Shown here in pieces: positions 1 through 7,270 of a stretch of DNA of 50,438 bases. Position 1 is the first letter of the stretch; every line of letters begins with the position of its first letter. The notes under the pieces were generated by a model that saw nothing but the letters and a program-made list of their open reading frames with translations, was not told where the DNA came from and searched no databases. The position numbers and the translations under genes were made by a program. This stretch comes from Caulobacteraceae bacterium (GTDB lineage Bacteria > Pseudomonadota > Alphaproteobacteria > Caulobacterales > Caulobacteraceae). The stretch covers positions 1 through 50,438 of the forward strand of contig JANXTX010000202.1 of NCBI GenBank assembly GCA_025352165.1. Direction: 5' to 3'.

Positions 1-160
1 CATCTACCGGAAAATCACCAACGGCTTCCGCGCCCAATGGGCCGCCAGCCTCTACGCCGACACCCGCGGCGCCGTCGAAACCGGCCGGCGACGCGCCGTC
101 CGAGCCATCGACGCCATACGCCTCACTCTCCAGGGCCTGCCTATCCCCATACCCGCCTGA
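1..160 (+). mobile_element. 3' end of an IS66-family transposase gene (partial)
   Basis: The reading frame starting at base 2 is open from the window edge and encodes about 52 residues ending in a TGA at 158-160. The peptide (KITNGFRAQWAASLYAD, then ETGRRR and AIRLTLQGLP) follows the C-terminal pattern of IS66-type DDE transposases: a K-I-S/T-x-x-FR block, then R....T.r, then a helix ending in a Leu-x-Gly-x-Pro turn. The catalytic core would lie off the left edge. A perfect 12-bp palindrome (CCGCCCGGGCGG) follows the stop directly. Family assignment rests on a short tail, so it is moderate. Confidence 0.5.
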
Positions 161-197
161 CCGCCCGGGCGGGGCGATCACGCCGCGCTCGCGCCGA

Positions 198-857
198 TCA
201 GCCGGTTAAATGAGGGGGGTGAGCAATTACGATTAGCTGGTGCATTCTCTGCTTTACACTCGATTTTGCACCGGGATTCTTAAGAAGATTTCGCTTTCCG
301 GTCGCTATCGCCTCGCGGGCTTCAGCAGTCAGCGCTTTGAATGCCTGACCCTTCTCAATTGCCCTGCATATTGCGCCATGTTCGAACGAGGATCTAAATT
401 CAAAAATGCCTTTGAGGTCCGAAAGGAACATTCGGAACTCGCTGTCAACATTCGTTTCCGGGACAATGGAAGGGACGCCGTCTCCCGCACACGCCAGCAA
501 TTCCACAGCGCGGGGAGATAGGCCGGCACGGAAAAACAAGTCCAGACACTTGCGCGAAAGCGGCCGGACCGCGAGTGCGCGGCACGTAACTCCGTCAAAC
601 TCAAGGTCAGGGTTGGCCCCCATCGCCAACAAGTAGGTCGTCGTTCCGATGGCGCCCTCTCGTACCGCCAGGAAAAGGGGGCTGTAGCGCCCGCCAGCAA
701 CTTCGACTGGTTCGTCGATGAACGCCCAATCACCGATCAACTCGCCGACGCGGGCAAAATCGTCCTGCTTGATTGCTTGTTCGATTGCTGTGCCAGGGAA
801 TCGCGGACGGAGCATGTTATTGATGCGACCTCCGCAACTTTCGCGAGTCGATCCCAT
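198..857 (-). CDS. Ankyrin-repeat-like protein, 3' end probably replaced by IS sequence
   Basis: A 219-residue cytoplasmic protein with no signal peptide. Residues about 22-115 read like degenerate ankyrin repeats: AIEQAIKQDDFARVGELI, then YSPLFLAVREGAIGTTTYLL followed by GANPDLE, then a third helical pair (CLDLFFRAGLSPRAVELL). The C-terminal part (about 130-219) is basic and not recognised. An internal ATG (MLRPRFPG, at 815) is an alternative start. If the IS66-like element ends at 230, the last ten codons (VIAHPPHLTG) are IS sequence, so the natural C-terminus has been lost or altered. It lies inside the left island downstream of, and in the same direction as, the integrase. Ankyrin repeats mediate protein binding; the partner is unknown. 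Confidence 0.6.
   Translation of the reverse strand: MGSTRESCGGRINNMLRPRFPGTAIEQAIKQDDFARVGELIGDWAFIDEPVEVAGGRYSPLFLAVREGAIGTTTYLLAMGANPDLEFDGVTCRALAVRPLSRKCLDLFFRAGLSPRAVELLACAGDGVPSIVPETNVDSEFRMFLSDLKGIFEFRSSFEHGAICRAIEKGQAFKALTAEAREAIATGKRNLLKNPGAKSSVKQRMHQLIVIAHPPHLTG
221..230 (+). repeat. Candidate right terminal repeat of the IS66-like element
   Basis: The sequence GAGCAATTAC ends in TTAC, so its reverse complement starts with GTAA, as IS66-family terminal repeats usually do. It lies about 70 bp after the transposase stop, a plausible place for the element end. The left end is outside the window, so the repeat pair and the 8-bp target duplication cannot be verified. Confidence 0.35.
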
Positions 858-954
858 GTGTCTTGGTTCGGGGAAAAACGCGACCGATTCTTGTCGGCAA
901 TGGTGGAGGGGACTGACGAGTCGACGGGCCTCCCTTGGGGCCGAGCGGAAGACG

Positions 955-2328
955 TCATAGTACAGTGGCCACGCTCCGGAGTTCGGCTACGTTTGATGGC
1001 CGCTCCTGTTCACCGACGATTTCCATCAAGAGCGCCGCCCATCGCGTAAGGGCTGATCGCTTTTCGGGAAGGTAGCCATGGCGATTGTAAATCGCCGTTA
1101 CGCCGAGCCCCGGAGGAGCGTGGTTTAATATGCGCGCGACGACTTCGCCCAGAACGCCGATCCGTTCCGAGGCCATTATGGTGCTGGCAGTGCGGCGAAG
1201 GTCATGGGCGCTAACGCCTGAGACCTTTGCGGCCTCACAGAGCCGCGCCATGGCCCTGCCAAGACTTAGGCGGGCAACGGCCTTCGGAGCCGCCTCAAGC
1301 GCGCCGGTGGCGTCCCTGGCGGCCTTTCCGACGCGAGGCGTGGGGAATATCGGGTCGTCCCCCATCGGATGACGCCCCAAGCGAACGGCGGCGATGCTTG
1401 ACGCCTCTTCGATCAAGACTATCGCGCGGTCGCTGAGCGGGAGGGCGTGCTCTCGGTTTGCTTTCGTTCGTCCGCGCGGGAGGGTCCAGAGTTTCGCGGC
1501 AAGGACCAATTCGGACGCCCTCATTCCGATTACTTCGCCGCCGCGCTGGGCCGTCACAAGACAAAGCTGCAACGCGATCGCCATGGCGCGCGAAACACTC
1601 AATTCGTCGCGCGCCGTGGCACCCGTACGGGCCTGGGCCCTCGTGCTTTCCGCCACGATCCAAAGCGCTTTCAATTCGTCGTCGGTAAGCACGCGGGTGC
1701 GAGACCCTTCATCAAACAACGCCTTCATCGTCGCCATGGGGGATGCGGTGAGGTGTTCCTCCGCCAAGCCGAAATTGAACGCGCGGCGCATTAAGCCATA
1801 GGCGCGGTTTCCCGTCGTCGGTCCGGCGGATGATCCGATCTCGCGCAATGCCTTGCTGATAAGGCCCTTGCTCAAATCCGAGAGGCGAGAGTCACCCAGT
1901 CGCGGCGCGACGTGCTTCGTGTTCAACCATCGCCAATAGCCGAGCGTCGAATCCCGAACCCCGGTGGTCTCTGAGGCCGTGAACAACGCGGCCATGAGGT
2001 CGTCCAACGTCTTCACTGGTCGAGTGCGAAGCGAATGGCGTTCGCGCTTGTTTTCACCAGCGGGGTCGCCACCGTCAGCAACGCTGTTCATGTGAGTTCG
2101 CGCATCGGTGCGCGCACTGTCAATCGTCTTCCCGGGCCATTGACCAAGGTTCAGGCGCCGGCGGATTCCGTCGGATAACGTGTAGCGAAACGAAAAGGTC
2201 TTGGCGCCGCCGGGGGTGACATAGAGCTCAAGCCCCGCCGTGACGTCCGAATAGGTTTGCATGGTCGTCGCCGGTCGAAGGCCGATGATGAACTTTGATG
2301 TCAGATTGTGAGTGGTCCGCTTGCCCAT
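955..2328 (-). CDS. Tyrosine recombinase/integrase of the left island
   Basis: A 457-residue site-specific recombinase. The N-terminal ~100 residues resemble the DUF4102-type arm-binding domain (GLELYVTPGGAKTFSFRY, then LGQWPGKTIDSAR). A SAM-like core-binding domain follows (about 105-210), then the catalytic domain. Visible catalytic residues are the first Arg in TAQRGGEVIGM (about 263), HDLRRTAS (about 376), the following His in LNHAPPGLGV, and the nucleophile Tyr in AIYNRHGY (about 414). The gene looks intact. It starts 134 bp from a tRNA-Gly 3' remnant and reads away from it into the left element. P4-type integrases of this kind recombine at tRNA 3' ends, so this is the likely enzyme of the left island. 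Residues after the Tyr are unremarkable. Confidence 0.93.
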   Translation of the reverse strand: MGKRTTHNLTSKFIIGLRPATTMQTYSDVTAGLELYVTPGGAKTFSFRYTLSDGIRRRLNLGQWPGKTIDSARTDARTHMNSVADGGDPAGENKRERHSLRTRPVKTLDDLMAALFTASETTGVRDSTLGYWRWLNTKHVAPRLGDSRLSDLSKGLISKALREIGSSAGPTTGNRAYGLMRRAFNFGLAEEHLTASPMATMKALFDEGSRTRVLTDDELKALWIVAESTRAQARTGATARDELSVSRAMAIALQLCLVTAQRGGEVIGMRASELVLAAKLWTLPRGRTKANREHALPLSDRAIVLIEEASSIAAVRLGRHPMGDDPIFPTPRVGKAARDATGALEAAPKAVARLSLGRAMARLCEAAKVSGVSAHDLRRTASTIMASERIGVLGEVVARILNHAPPGLGVTAIYNRHGYLPEKRSALTRWAALLMEIVGEQERPSNVAELRSVATVL

Positions 2329-2462
2329 TGTCCCGCCGTTGTCCCTAGAAGTTGAAACTTGGCGGGTTGGCGTGAAACGGAATGAGACACGAACCTATAG
2401 TGATAGAAAGGTGTTGAAGGGGAATTCGATACGCCATGAAACGCCTGGAAATCTCTATACAC

Positions 2463-2512
2463 TCAGCTTCCCAAGCTGAATGTCGCGGGTTCGATTCCCG
2501 CCGGCCGCTCCA
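2463..2512 (+). other. 3' part of a tRNA-Gly(CCC) gene: island attachment-site remnant
   Basis: The sequence gives a full anticodon arm (TCAGC-TTCCCAA-GCTGA, anticodon CCC), a variable loop, a T arm (GCGGG-TTCGATT-CCCGC), the 3' acceptor strand CGGCCGC, discriminator T and CCA. Nothing upstream (ATCTCTATACAC) can form the D arm or pair with the acceptor strand, so this is not a full gene. A 3' tRNA fragment next to a tyrosine recombinase is the classic product of integration into a tRNA 3' end. The tRNA points right, so the intact copy should lie at the far left end of the element, outside the window. Confidence 0.85.
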
Positions 2513-2547
2513 GGAAATCAAGGGTTTAGAGGCGTTGACAGGTTCAT

Positions 2548-2575
2548 GTCGGGAACGGTCGGGAGATAGTCGGGA
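2548..2575 (+). repeat. Three phased GTCGGGA repeats beside the att remnant
   Basis: GTCGGGA occurs at 2548, 2558 and 2569, that is, at 10- and 11-bp steps, so all three face the same side of the helix. They begin 36 bp after the tRNA fragment's CCA. Short phased direct repeats flanking a tRNA core are typical arm-type binding sites for a tyrosine recombinase or its directionality factor. The remaining sequence from 2513 to 2858 contains no convincing gene; the two ORFs listed there overlap in opposite directions and show no recognisable protein. Confidence 0.5.
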
Positions 2576-2858
2576 ATTCAGGGGCTGGTTTCGTTCCGAC
2601 CAGGTTGCTCTTTAAGGGTCGTGCCAATAGGCCATGTCCGGTCCGTCGAGCATCAAATCGCGCAAATTGTGGATTAGGCGCTATCTCGCCAAAAGACGGC
2701 CGCGCCCCCCGGAGGGGTTGCGGCTCAATCAACGGCATGATTCTTTGTGGTTTGGATGACTTTGATTCGTCGGGCTGCAACCCAGAGCGAATCAAATGCG
2801 TATTGCAACTGTGCCCGTGAGAGCGAATCATAGGCTACACGGAGGCGCTGGCTTTGTC

Positions 2859-3092
2859 ATGCCCGACATTCTGGACGAACAAATAGAGGTCTATAAGGCG
2901 CTCCTGCCCGAGTTGGTGGCAAAGCATGGGCCGGTGTGGGCTTTGGTTGCAGACCGCAAGTTGGTGGGTACGTTCGGAGAATTCTCCGACGCCGCGCGCT
3001 TCGCGGAGACGACGTTCGGCAACAAGACGGTCTTAATCCGACACACGAGCGAGCGGCCGGAAACCGCCCCCTTCATCCTCGTCGAGGGGTAG
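2859..3092 (+). CDS. Small unknown protein paired with the retropepsin gene
   Basis: The chosen ATG at 2859 (MPDILDEQIEVY) has GGAGG 13 bp upstream; the longer track start at 2796 adds an unconvincing leader. The 77-residue product has a helical N-terminus (EVYKALLPELVAKHGP), then VWALVADRKLVGTFGEFSDAARFAETTFGNKTVLIR. This is a 'protein carries out X, value Y, time-stamped column' style alpha/beta pattern resembling DUF5678-like small proteins that often precede bacterial clan AA aspartic proteases. The stop TAG is directly followed by the GTG of the next gene, so the two are translationally linked. No catalytic residues or membrane segments are seen. Function unknown. Confidence 0.7.
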   Translation: MPDILDEQIEVYKALLPELVAKHGPVWALVADRKLVGTFGEFSDAARFAETTFGNKTVLIRHTSERPETAPFILVEG

Positions 3093-3515
3093 GTGGCGGC
3101 CGAAATCTGGGTTTCCGGGCCTATCATCGAGATCGCACTACGCGGTCCTGATCGTGCGGCGGCTCCGATAGTGCTTGAGGCGATGATAGATACGGGCGCG
3201 TCCGGGATCTGTATTGATCGCCGCGTCGCGCTCGCGTTGGGCCTGATCGGCAGCAATCGAAAGCCGCTTCAGATGGCGGACGGGAGCGAAACGGTGGCGA
3301 CGAGCTATCGAGCGTTCATGTCGGTAAAAGGCTTGAATTGCGAGGATTGGGTCGAGGTGTGTGGCGTGCCAATGAAGCTGCCCAGTTCGCGTGTTCTGTT
3401 GGGCCGCAGCTTTCTTCGCAGGTACATCGTTACGTATAATGGTCCTGAGGAGCTGTTTCACTACTATGATGCCGAACAGCGGCGGAATAATAGTCATTTT
3501 GAACATGACGAATAA
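3093..3515 (+). CDS. Retropepsin-like (clan AA) aspartic protease
   Basis: A 140-residue single-domain protein starting at a GTG that abuts the previous stop. The catalytic motif is IDTGASGICID, with the Asp at residue 33; the second signature is VLLGRSFL at about residue 102, matching the hydrophobic-hydrophobic-G-R/K helix of retropepsins. This architecture (one active-site Asp per chain) implies a homodimer, as in retroviral and DDI1/ClpX-independent bacterial relatives. There is no signal peptide or transmembrane anchor, so it is probably cytoplasmic. The substrate is unknown; the upstream small protein is the obvious candidate partner. The gene lies between two tRNA 3'-end-like sequences, which suggests it arrived by integration. 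Confidence 0.8.
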   Translation: MAAEIWVSGPIIEIALRGPDRAAAPIVLEAMIDTGASGICIDRRVALALGLIGSNRKPLQMADGSETVATSYRAFMSVKGLNCEDWVEVCGVPMKLPSSRVLLGRSFLRRYIVTYNGPEELFHYYDAEQRRNNSHFEHDE

Positions 3516-3522
3516 AAACTAA

Positions 3523-3554
3523 GAGCGCGGGTTCGATCCCCGCCGGCCTTGCCA
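3523..3554 (+). other. Second tRNA 3'-end-like sequence (T arm, acceptor strand, CCA)
   Basis: Eight bases after the retropepsin stop there is a T arm (GCGGG-TTCGATC-CCCGC) followed by CGGCCTT, discriminator G and CCA. The 23 bases from 3526 to 3548 match the tRNA-Gly fragment at 2484-2506 with one mismatch, but the last acceptor bases differ (CTTG against CGCT). No anticodon arm or 5' half is present. It may be the displaced chromosomal end of another tRNA, or a decayed copy of the Gly remnant. The parent tRNA cannot be identified from this piece. Confidence 0.5.
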
Positions 3555-3574
3555 GACTCCCTTGTCGCGCGGAA

Positions 3575-4432
3575 TCACACCTCTAAGCGAAAGACCTCGC
3601 CGTCCCTGACCACTCGTCCCGCCGTCGGTGCGGCGAAATGGGTGCCGATGACCAGGGTCGGGGACTCGGACAGGGCGGCGAACATCCGCTCCCGCGTCTC
3701 CGTCGAGGCCGATGGATCAAAATCGACGGACGACGCCCATTCGGGATGGGCCAGTTGGCAGGGGTGATGGATGAAATCGCCGGTGATCAGCGCCTCTGCT
3801 CCGCCGGAAGCGATGCGTACGCTCACATGCCCCGGCGTGTGACCCAGCGTCGGCACGAGGTTCACCTCGCCACAGACCTGATGATCGGTTTCCACCAGGT
3901 CGATCAGGCCCGCGTCCCAGACGGGCTGCACCGAGTCGATAAAGATCATTGGATCACCGGCCGTTTCGTCCGCCTCGCCGCGCCAGTACTCGAATTCGCG
4001 CCGGCCCATCAGGTAGCGGGCATTGGGGAAGGTCGGCTGCCAGGCGCCGTCCACGAGCATCGTATTCCAACCGACATGATCGACGTGCAGGTGGGTGCAA
4101 AGCACCGTGTCGATGCTCTCACGTGGGAAACCGGCTGCTTCCAGATCTTCCAGGAAGCGGGTCCGCAGGTGACTCCATGCCTCCATTTCGCGCTGCTTGT
4201 CGTTGCCGATGCAGGTGTCGACGATGATCCGGCGGCCGGGCGTTTCGACCACCAGCGCATGAATACTCATCTTCAGCCGGCCCATCTCGTCAGCGAAATG
4301 TGGCTGAAGCCAGCCGATTTCGAGGGAGGCCTCACGCGTTGCCTGAGGCAGGATGAACCGGCTTCCGCCCACTGCTTCAAGCTCGACGATCCGAGTGACG
4401 GTGACATCGCCGACTATCCATTTCAGCGGCAT
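3575..4432 (-). CDS. MBL-fold metallo-hydrolase
   Basis: A metallo-beta-lactamase-fold enzyme of about 285 residues. Metal ligands are visible as THLHVDHVGW (HxHxDH, about residue 112), LGHTPGHV (His), TGDFIHH (Asp) and the C-terminal GTHF (His), so a di-zinc site is expected. The layout resembles the lactonase/hydrolase branch rather than true beta-lactamases; the substrate is not deducible. The ATG at 4432 (MPLKWIVG) is preceded by AGGA at a good distance; the ATG at 4447 and the track start at 4507 are longer alternatives with no better ribosome site. It is the first core gene after the tRNA-like sequence and lies 83 bp downstream of the sulfotransferase gene on the same strand. Confidence 0.88.
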   Translation of the reverse strand: MPLKWIVGDVTVTRIVELEAVGGSRFILPQATREASLEIGWLQPHFADEMGRLKMSIHALVVETPGRRIIVDTCIGNDKQREMEAWSHLRTRFLEDLEAAGFPRESIDTVLCTHLHVDHVGWNTMLVDGAWQPTFPNARYLMGRREFEYWRGEADETAGDPMIFIDSVQPVWDAGLIDLVETDHQVCGEVNLVPTLGHTPGHVSVRIASGGAEALITGDFIHHPCQLAHPEWASSVDFDPSASTETRERMFAALSESPTLVIGTHFAAPTAGRVVRDGEVFRLEV

Positions 4433-4515
4433 GGCGGGGGTCCTCATATTGCAAAGTTTACCGCATACGGGCCAAAAATCCCAGCTACAGTCAACGGCTG
4501 TGGGCAATCGGTCAG

Positions 4516-5562
4516 CTAGAAGACGCCTTCCCGTGGCGTGAGCGGCATGGCGCCAAGCTGATCGTAGAAATCACGAAGCTCGTTATGGGGGATAGCATTC
4601 GCATCCAGCAATCTCTCGCGTCCCACGAAACCCCTCGCCTCCAGAGTTTCCGGAGGAGGCAGGGGCTCGGCAAGATAATTGTTGAGTTTGCGAATTGAGG
4701 CGTTGTGCGTTGCCAGACACTTTTCCGCCTGTTCCCGCGTGAGATAGTCTCCGCGATCCTTGTTCCATCCCAGGTCGCGGCCAAGGTCCATGGCGTTTGC
4801 GCCCAACGCCTTGCGCTGCCGCTCGCTAAACCGCCTGCATTCCGTGAGGGGGTGATCGGCCGGCAGACCGGAAGTCCCTGTATAGAGAGCTCGAATGGCC
4901 TCCACCACACGCCAGCCTGGAGACTGGTTTACCGGTCCCGAGCGGGATAACTCGCGGACGCCTTCGCTGTTGATGTCGAGCCCCACGGCCGTTACGAAAT
5001 CGTCAAGCAGGTCGCCGTTCACGAGATGGCGACGATCAAGAATACGAATTCGCATGCTGTCCCAGCCGAACGCGTCCGCCCACAATTTGGCCGTTCGCGC
5101 GTAGTTCACGCGACGCTGCTCGAAACGTTCAGCGAAAAAGGTATCAAAATTATATCGGTTGTTCCCGAATTTGATTTTCTGTCCGTAACTGGAGATCGTC
5201 AGGTCCAGCAGGTCGCGCAAGATCAGGATGATGCGGAATTCATCGCCACCGCGATCAATTTTTTCCCTTAATCTTAAGGCTTGCTTTGTAGTGCATTCCT
5301 CAAATGACTCACCGGATATAAGCAAAGTCTCGCAACTTGAGGCTTTCCAGTATTTGGCGAGATCATCGAGTGTACCAAAGTGAGTATCAAAATTCCGATG
5401 GCCGCGAATCTCATTGGCGAGGTTATTGTGATCCGGTCGCTTCATGCGACCGATGCGAGGATATTCGATGCTGAGTTGTCGCAGTCCTTCCTCATTGCTA
5501 CTTAAGAAGTTCTGTATTGTAGTTGACCCCGCCTTGCGTAGGCCGACGTGCAGCACAATCAT
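4516..5562 (-). CDS. Sulfotransferase-family protein
   Basis: A 348-residue protein opening with HVGLRKAGSTTIQNFL, which corresponds to the 5'-phosphosulfate loop (H-x-G-x-x-K-x-G-S/T-T) that binds PAPS. A second conserved region is IILILRDLLDLTISSYGQ (about residues 110-127), the usual 3'-phosphate-binding R...S segment. The middle and C-terminal parts are divergent. Enzymes of this type transfer sulfate to glycans or other acceptors; rmlD and sugar transferase genes lie further right but not in the same operon. No signal peptide or membrane segment. The acceptor is unknown. Confidence 0.75.
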   Translation of the reverse strand: MIVLHVGLRKAGSTTIQNFLSSNEEGLRQLSIEYPRIGRMKRPDHNNLANEIRGHRNFDTHFGTLDDLAKYWKASSCETLLISGESFEECTTKQALRLREKIDRGGDEFRIILILRDLLDLTISSYGQKIKFGNNRYNFDTFFAERFEQRRVNYARTAKLWADAFGWDSMRIRILDRRHLVNGDLLDDFVTAVGLDINSEGVRELSRSGPVNQSPGWRVVEAIRALYTGTSGLPADHPLTECRRFSERQRKALGANAMDLGRDLGWNKDRGDYLTREQAEKCLATHNASIRKLNNYLAEPLPPPETLEARGFVGRERLLDANAIPHNELRDFYDQLGAMPLTPREGVF

Positions 5563-5836
5563 CCGCCGGCGCCTTTCCCGGCGGCGGCCCGCTGTCTCAA
5601 TGAGAATCCGCCATTTGGAAAGCCTTCAATCATGCCGGCGGTCAATCTCCAGGGAGGGCCCAAGCCTGGTGCTTGCCCCAAGGTCGCGGCGTCGACGGAC
5701 GCGGGAGTTTTCCGCGTTCAGTTGGTTTGCCCATGATAGCGATAAATTACCGCCCAAGGTCGTATATTCACTGAATCGCGGCACCGTCAACGACCCGGCG
5801 GTGCTCCCCGGGTCCAACGAGGAGGCTCGGCGTCGA
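5563..5836. other. Intergenic region, no gene seen
   Basis: These 274 bp separate the sulfotransferase start from the stop of the efflux outer-membrane gene, both on the minus strand. The sulfotransferase promoter must be here unless it is co-transcribed with the efflux operon. No convincing ORF, hairpin with a T-run, or clear promoter pair was found. Confidence 0.4.
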
Positions 5837-7270
5837 TCACAAGGGCGGCGATTTCCATCCGCCTCCAAGCGCGACTATCAGATCCACCGCGGCCGTGGCG
5901 CGCGCCGCTTTCACCTGAACGAGCGCATCGCGCGCCGAAAGTGCGGCGCTCTGGGCTACCACGACGGCCGTATAGTCCACTTGGCCGGCCTGGTATTGGT
6001 TGCGTTCGATGACTTCGGCGGCGTCCGCCGCTTCGCTTGCCGCGCTCCGTTCCGTCTGTTCCCGCGCGAGCAGCCGCTGCGCGACAAGATTGTCTTCAAC
6101 CTGTGCAAAAGCACTCAGAGCGGTCTGACGATAGTTGGCTACGGCCTCGTCGTAGTTTGCACCCGCAGCTCTGACAGCCGCGTGACGGGCCCCCGCATCG
6201 AAGACGGTCTCCGCGGCGGACGCACCTATGGACCAGAGCGTGTTGGACGCCGAGAGAAGTGAACCGAGGTCGCCCCCTGAGAACCCTCCCTGGCCGGTCA
6301 GGCTCAGGCTGGGGTAGTAGGCCGCCATCTGCACGCCGATGGAAGCATTTGCCGCCGCCACCGCCCGTTCAGCGGCGGCGACGTCCGGGCGGCGCTGAAG
6401 CATTTCGGAGGGCAACTTCGCGGGAATCTCGGGTGCTGTTAGCGTCCAGCTGGTGGCGGCCAAGGTCAGTCCGGCGGGAGGCAGGCCGACCAATACGGCA
6501 ATCGCGTGCTCCACAAGGGCCCTCTGCCGCAGCAGATCGGTGTCGTTGGCGCGGGCGGATTCGAGCTGGCTCCGCGCAGACAACACGTCCGATTTCGCCG
6601 CAACACCCGCGGCATACTTGTTTTGGGTTACTGTGAGCGCCTTCCGATAGGCGTCCACAGTGGCGGCGAGTATTCGCTCCTCCTCGTCAATCTGCCTGAG
6701 CTGAATGTAGTCGGCGGCCAGTTCCAGCTGCGCCGATAGTCTGGCGTTCATCATCAACGCCGCACTCTGGGCCGCGCCTGCTTTCGCGTTCTCAATCGAT
6801 CTGCGAATCCGGCCCCATAGATCAGGCTCCCAGGTGCCGCCCAGGCCGAGGCTGTACGATTGGGTGGTCGGGCCTGAGCCATGTGTGGTAGCGCCGGGCG
6901 AGGCGCTTAGCGAGACAGTCGGAAAGAGGGCCGCGCGCTGTTCCGCGACCAATGCCCGGGCCTGTCGATAGGCCGCTTCAGCGGCCGCCAGCGTCTGGTT
7001 GGAGGTGGCGACCCGCGACTCCAGATCGTTCAGCACGGGATCGTTGAAGACGGTCCACCAATCCAGCCGGTCGGCTGCGTCCGCCGGATGCGCCGGCGCC
7101 CAGCCCTCGGCCTCCTTGAACGCGGCGGGCGTGGCCAGGGACGGTCGGTGATAGTCTGGCCCGACGAGGCAGCCCGCCAATGACGCACATGCCGCCACTA
7201 TGAGGCGGGCGGTCGAGCATTTCAGCTTCGCGCCCACCAGTGTGGGGCTGATCGATGTGGTCGGTATCAT
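5837..7270 (-). CDS. RND efflux outer-membrane lipoprotein (NodT/OprM family)
   Basis: A 477-residue TolC-like channel. It has a lipoprotein signal with lipobox LAGC (Cys at about residue 34) followed by the family hallmark VGPDYHRP. Two long helical OEP repeats are visible, each with the periplasmic coiled-coil pattern (ETLAAAEAAYRQARALVAEQRAALFP near residue 90; RRPDVAAAERAVAAANASIGVQMAAYYPSLSLTG near 290). It closes a trans-envelope pump with the two inner-membrane RND proteins and the adaptor encoded upstream. Its ATG overlaps the stop of the second pump gene by four bases (ATGA), so it is the last gene of the operon. Confidence 0.93.
   Translation of the reverse strand: MIPTTSISPTLVGAKLKCSTARLIVAACASLAGCLVGPDYHRPSLATPAAFKEAEGWAPAHPADAADRLDWWTVFNDPVLNDLESRVATSNQTLAAAEAAYRQARALVAEQRAALFPTVSLSASPGATTHGSGPTTQSYSLGLGGTWEPDLWGRIRRSIENAKAGAAQSAALMMNARLSAQLELAADYIQLRQIDEEERILAATVDAYRKALTVTQNKYAAGVAAKSDVLSARSQLESARANDTDLLRQRALVEHAIAVLVGLPPAGLTLAATSWTLTAPEIPAKLPSEMLQRRPDVAAAERAVAAANASIGVQMAAYYPSLSLTGQGGFSGGDLGSLLSASNTLWSIGASAAETVFDAGARHAAVRAAGANYDEAVANYRQTALSAFAQVEDNLVAQRLLAREQTERSAASEAADAAEVIERNQYQAGQVDYTAVVVAQSAALSARDALVQVKAARATAAVDLIVALGGGWKSPPL

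Noticed and set aside
240-521. Plus-strand ORF opposite the ankyrin gene
   Set aside because: It lies in the antisense of a better-supported gene, has no recognisable domain and no good ribosome site.
2463-2512. A complete tRNA-Gly gene
   Set aside because: The D arm and 5' acceptor strand are missing; only the 3' part is present.
2544-2831. ORFs on both strands in the 2513-2858 gap
   Set aside because: The two overlap in opposite directions, lack ribosome sites and read as basic, Pro- and Arg-rich shadows; the gap is better explained by the att region.
3638-4519. 293-residue plus-strand ORF opposite the MBL hydrolase
   Set aside because: A long antisense shadow in high G+C DNA; the minus strand has the full HxHxDH set.
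5444-6262. 272-residue plus-strand ORF across the sulfotransferase/OprM gap
   Set aside because: Arg-rich shadow of the genes on the other strand; no domain.
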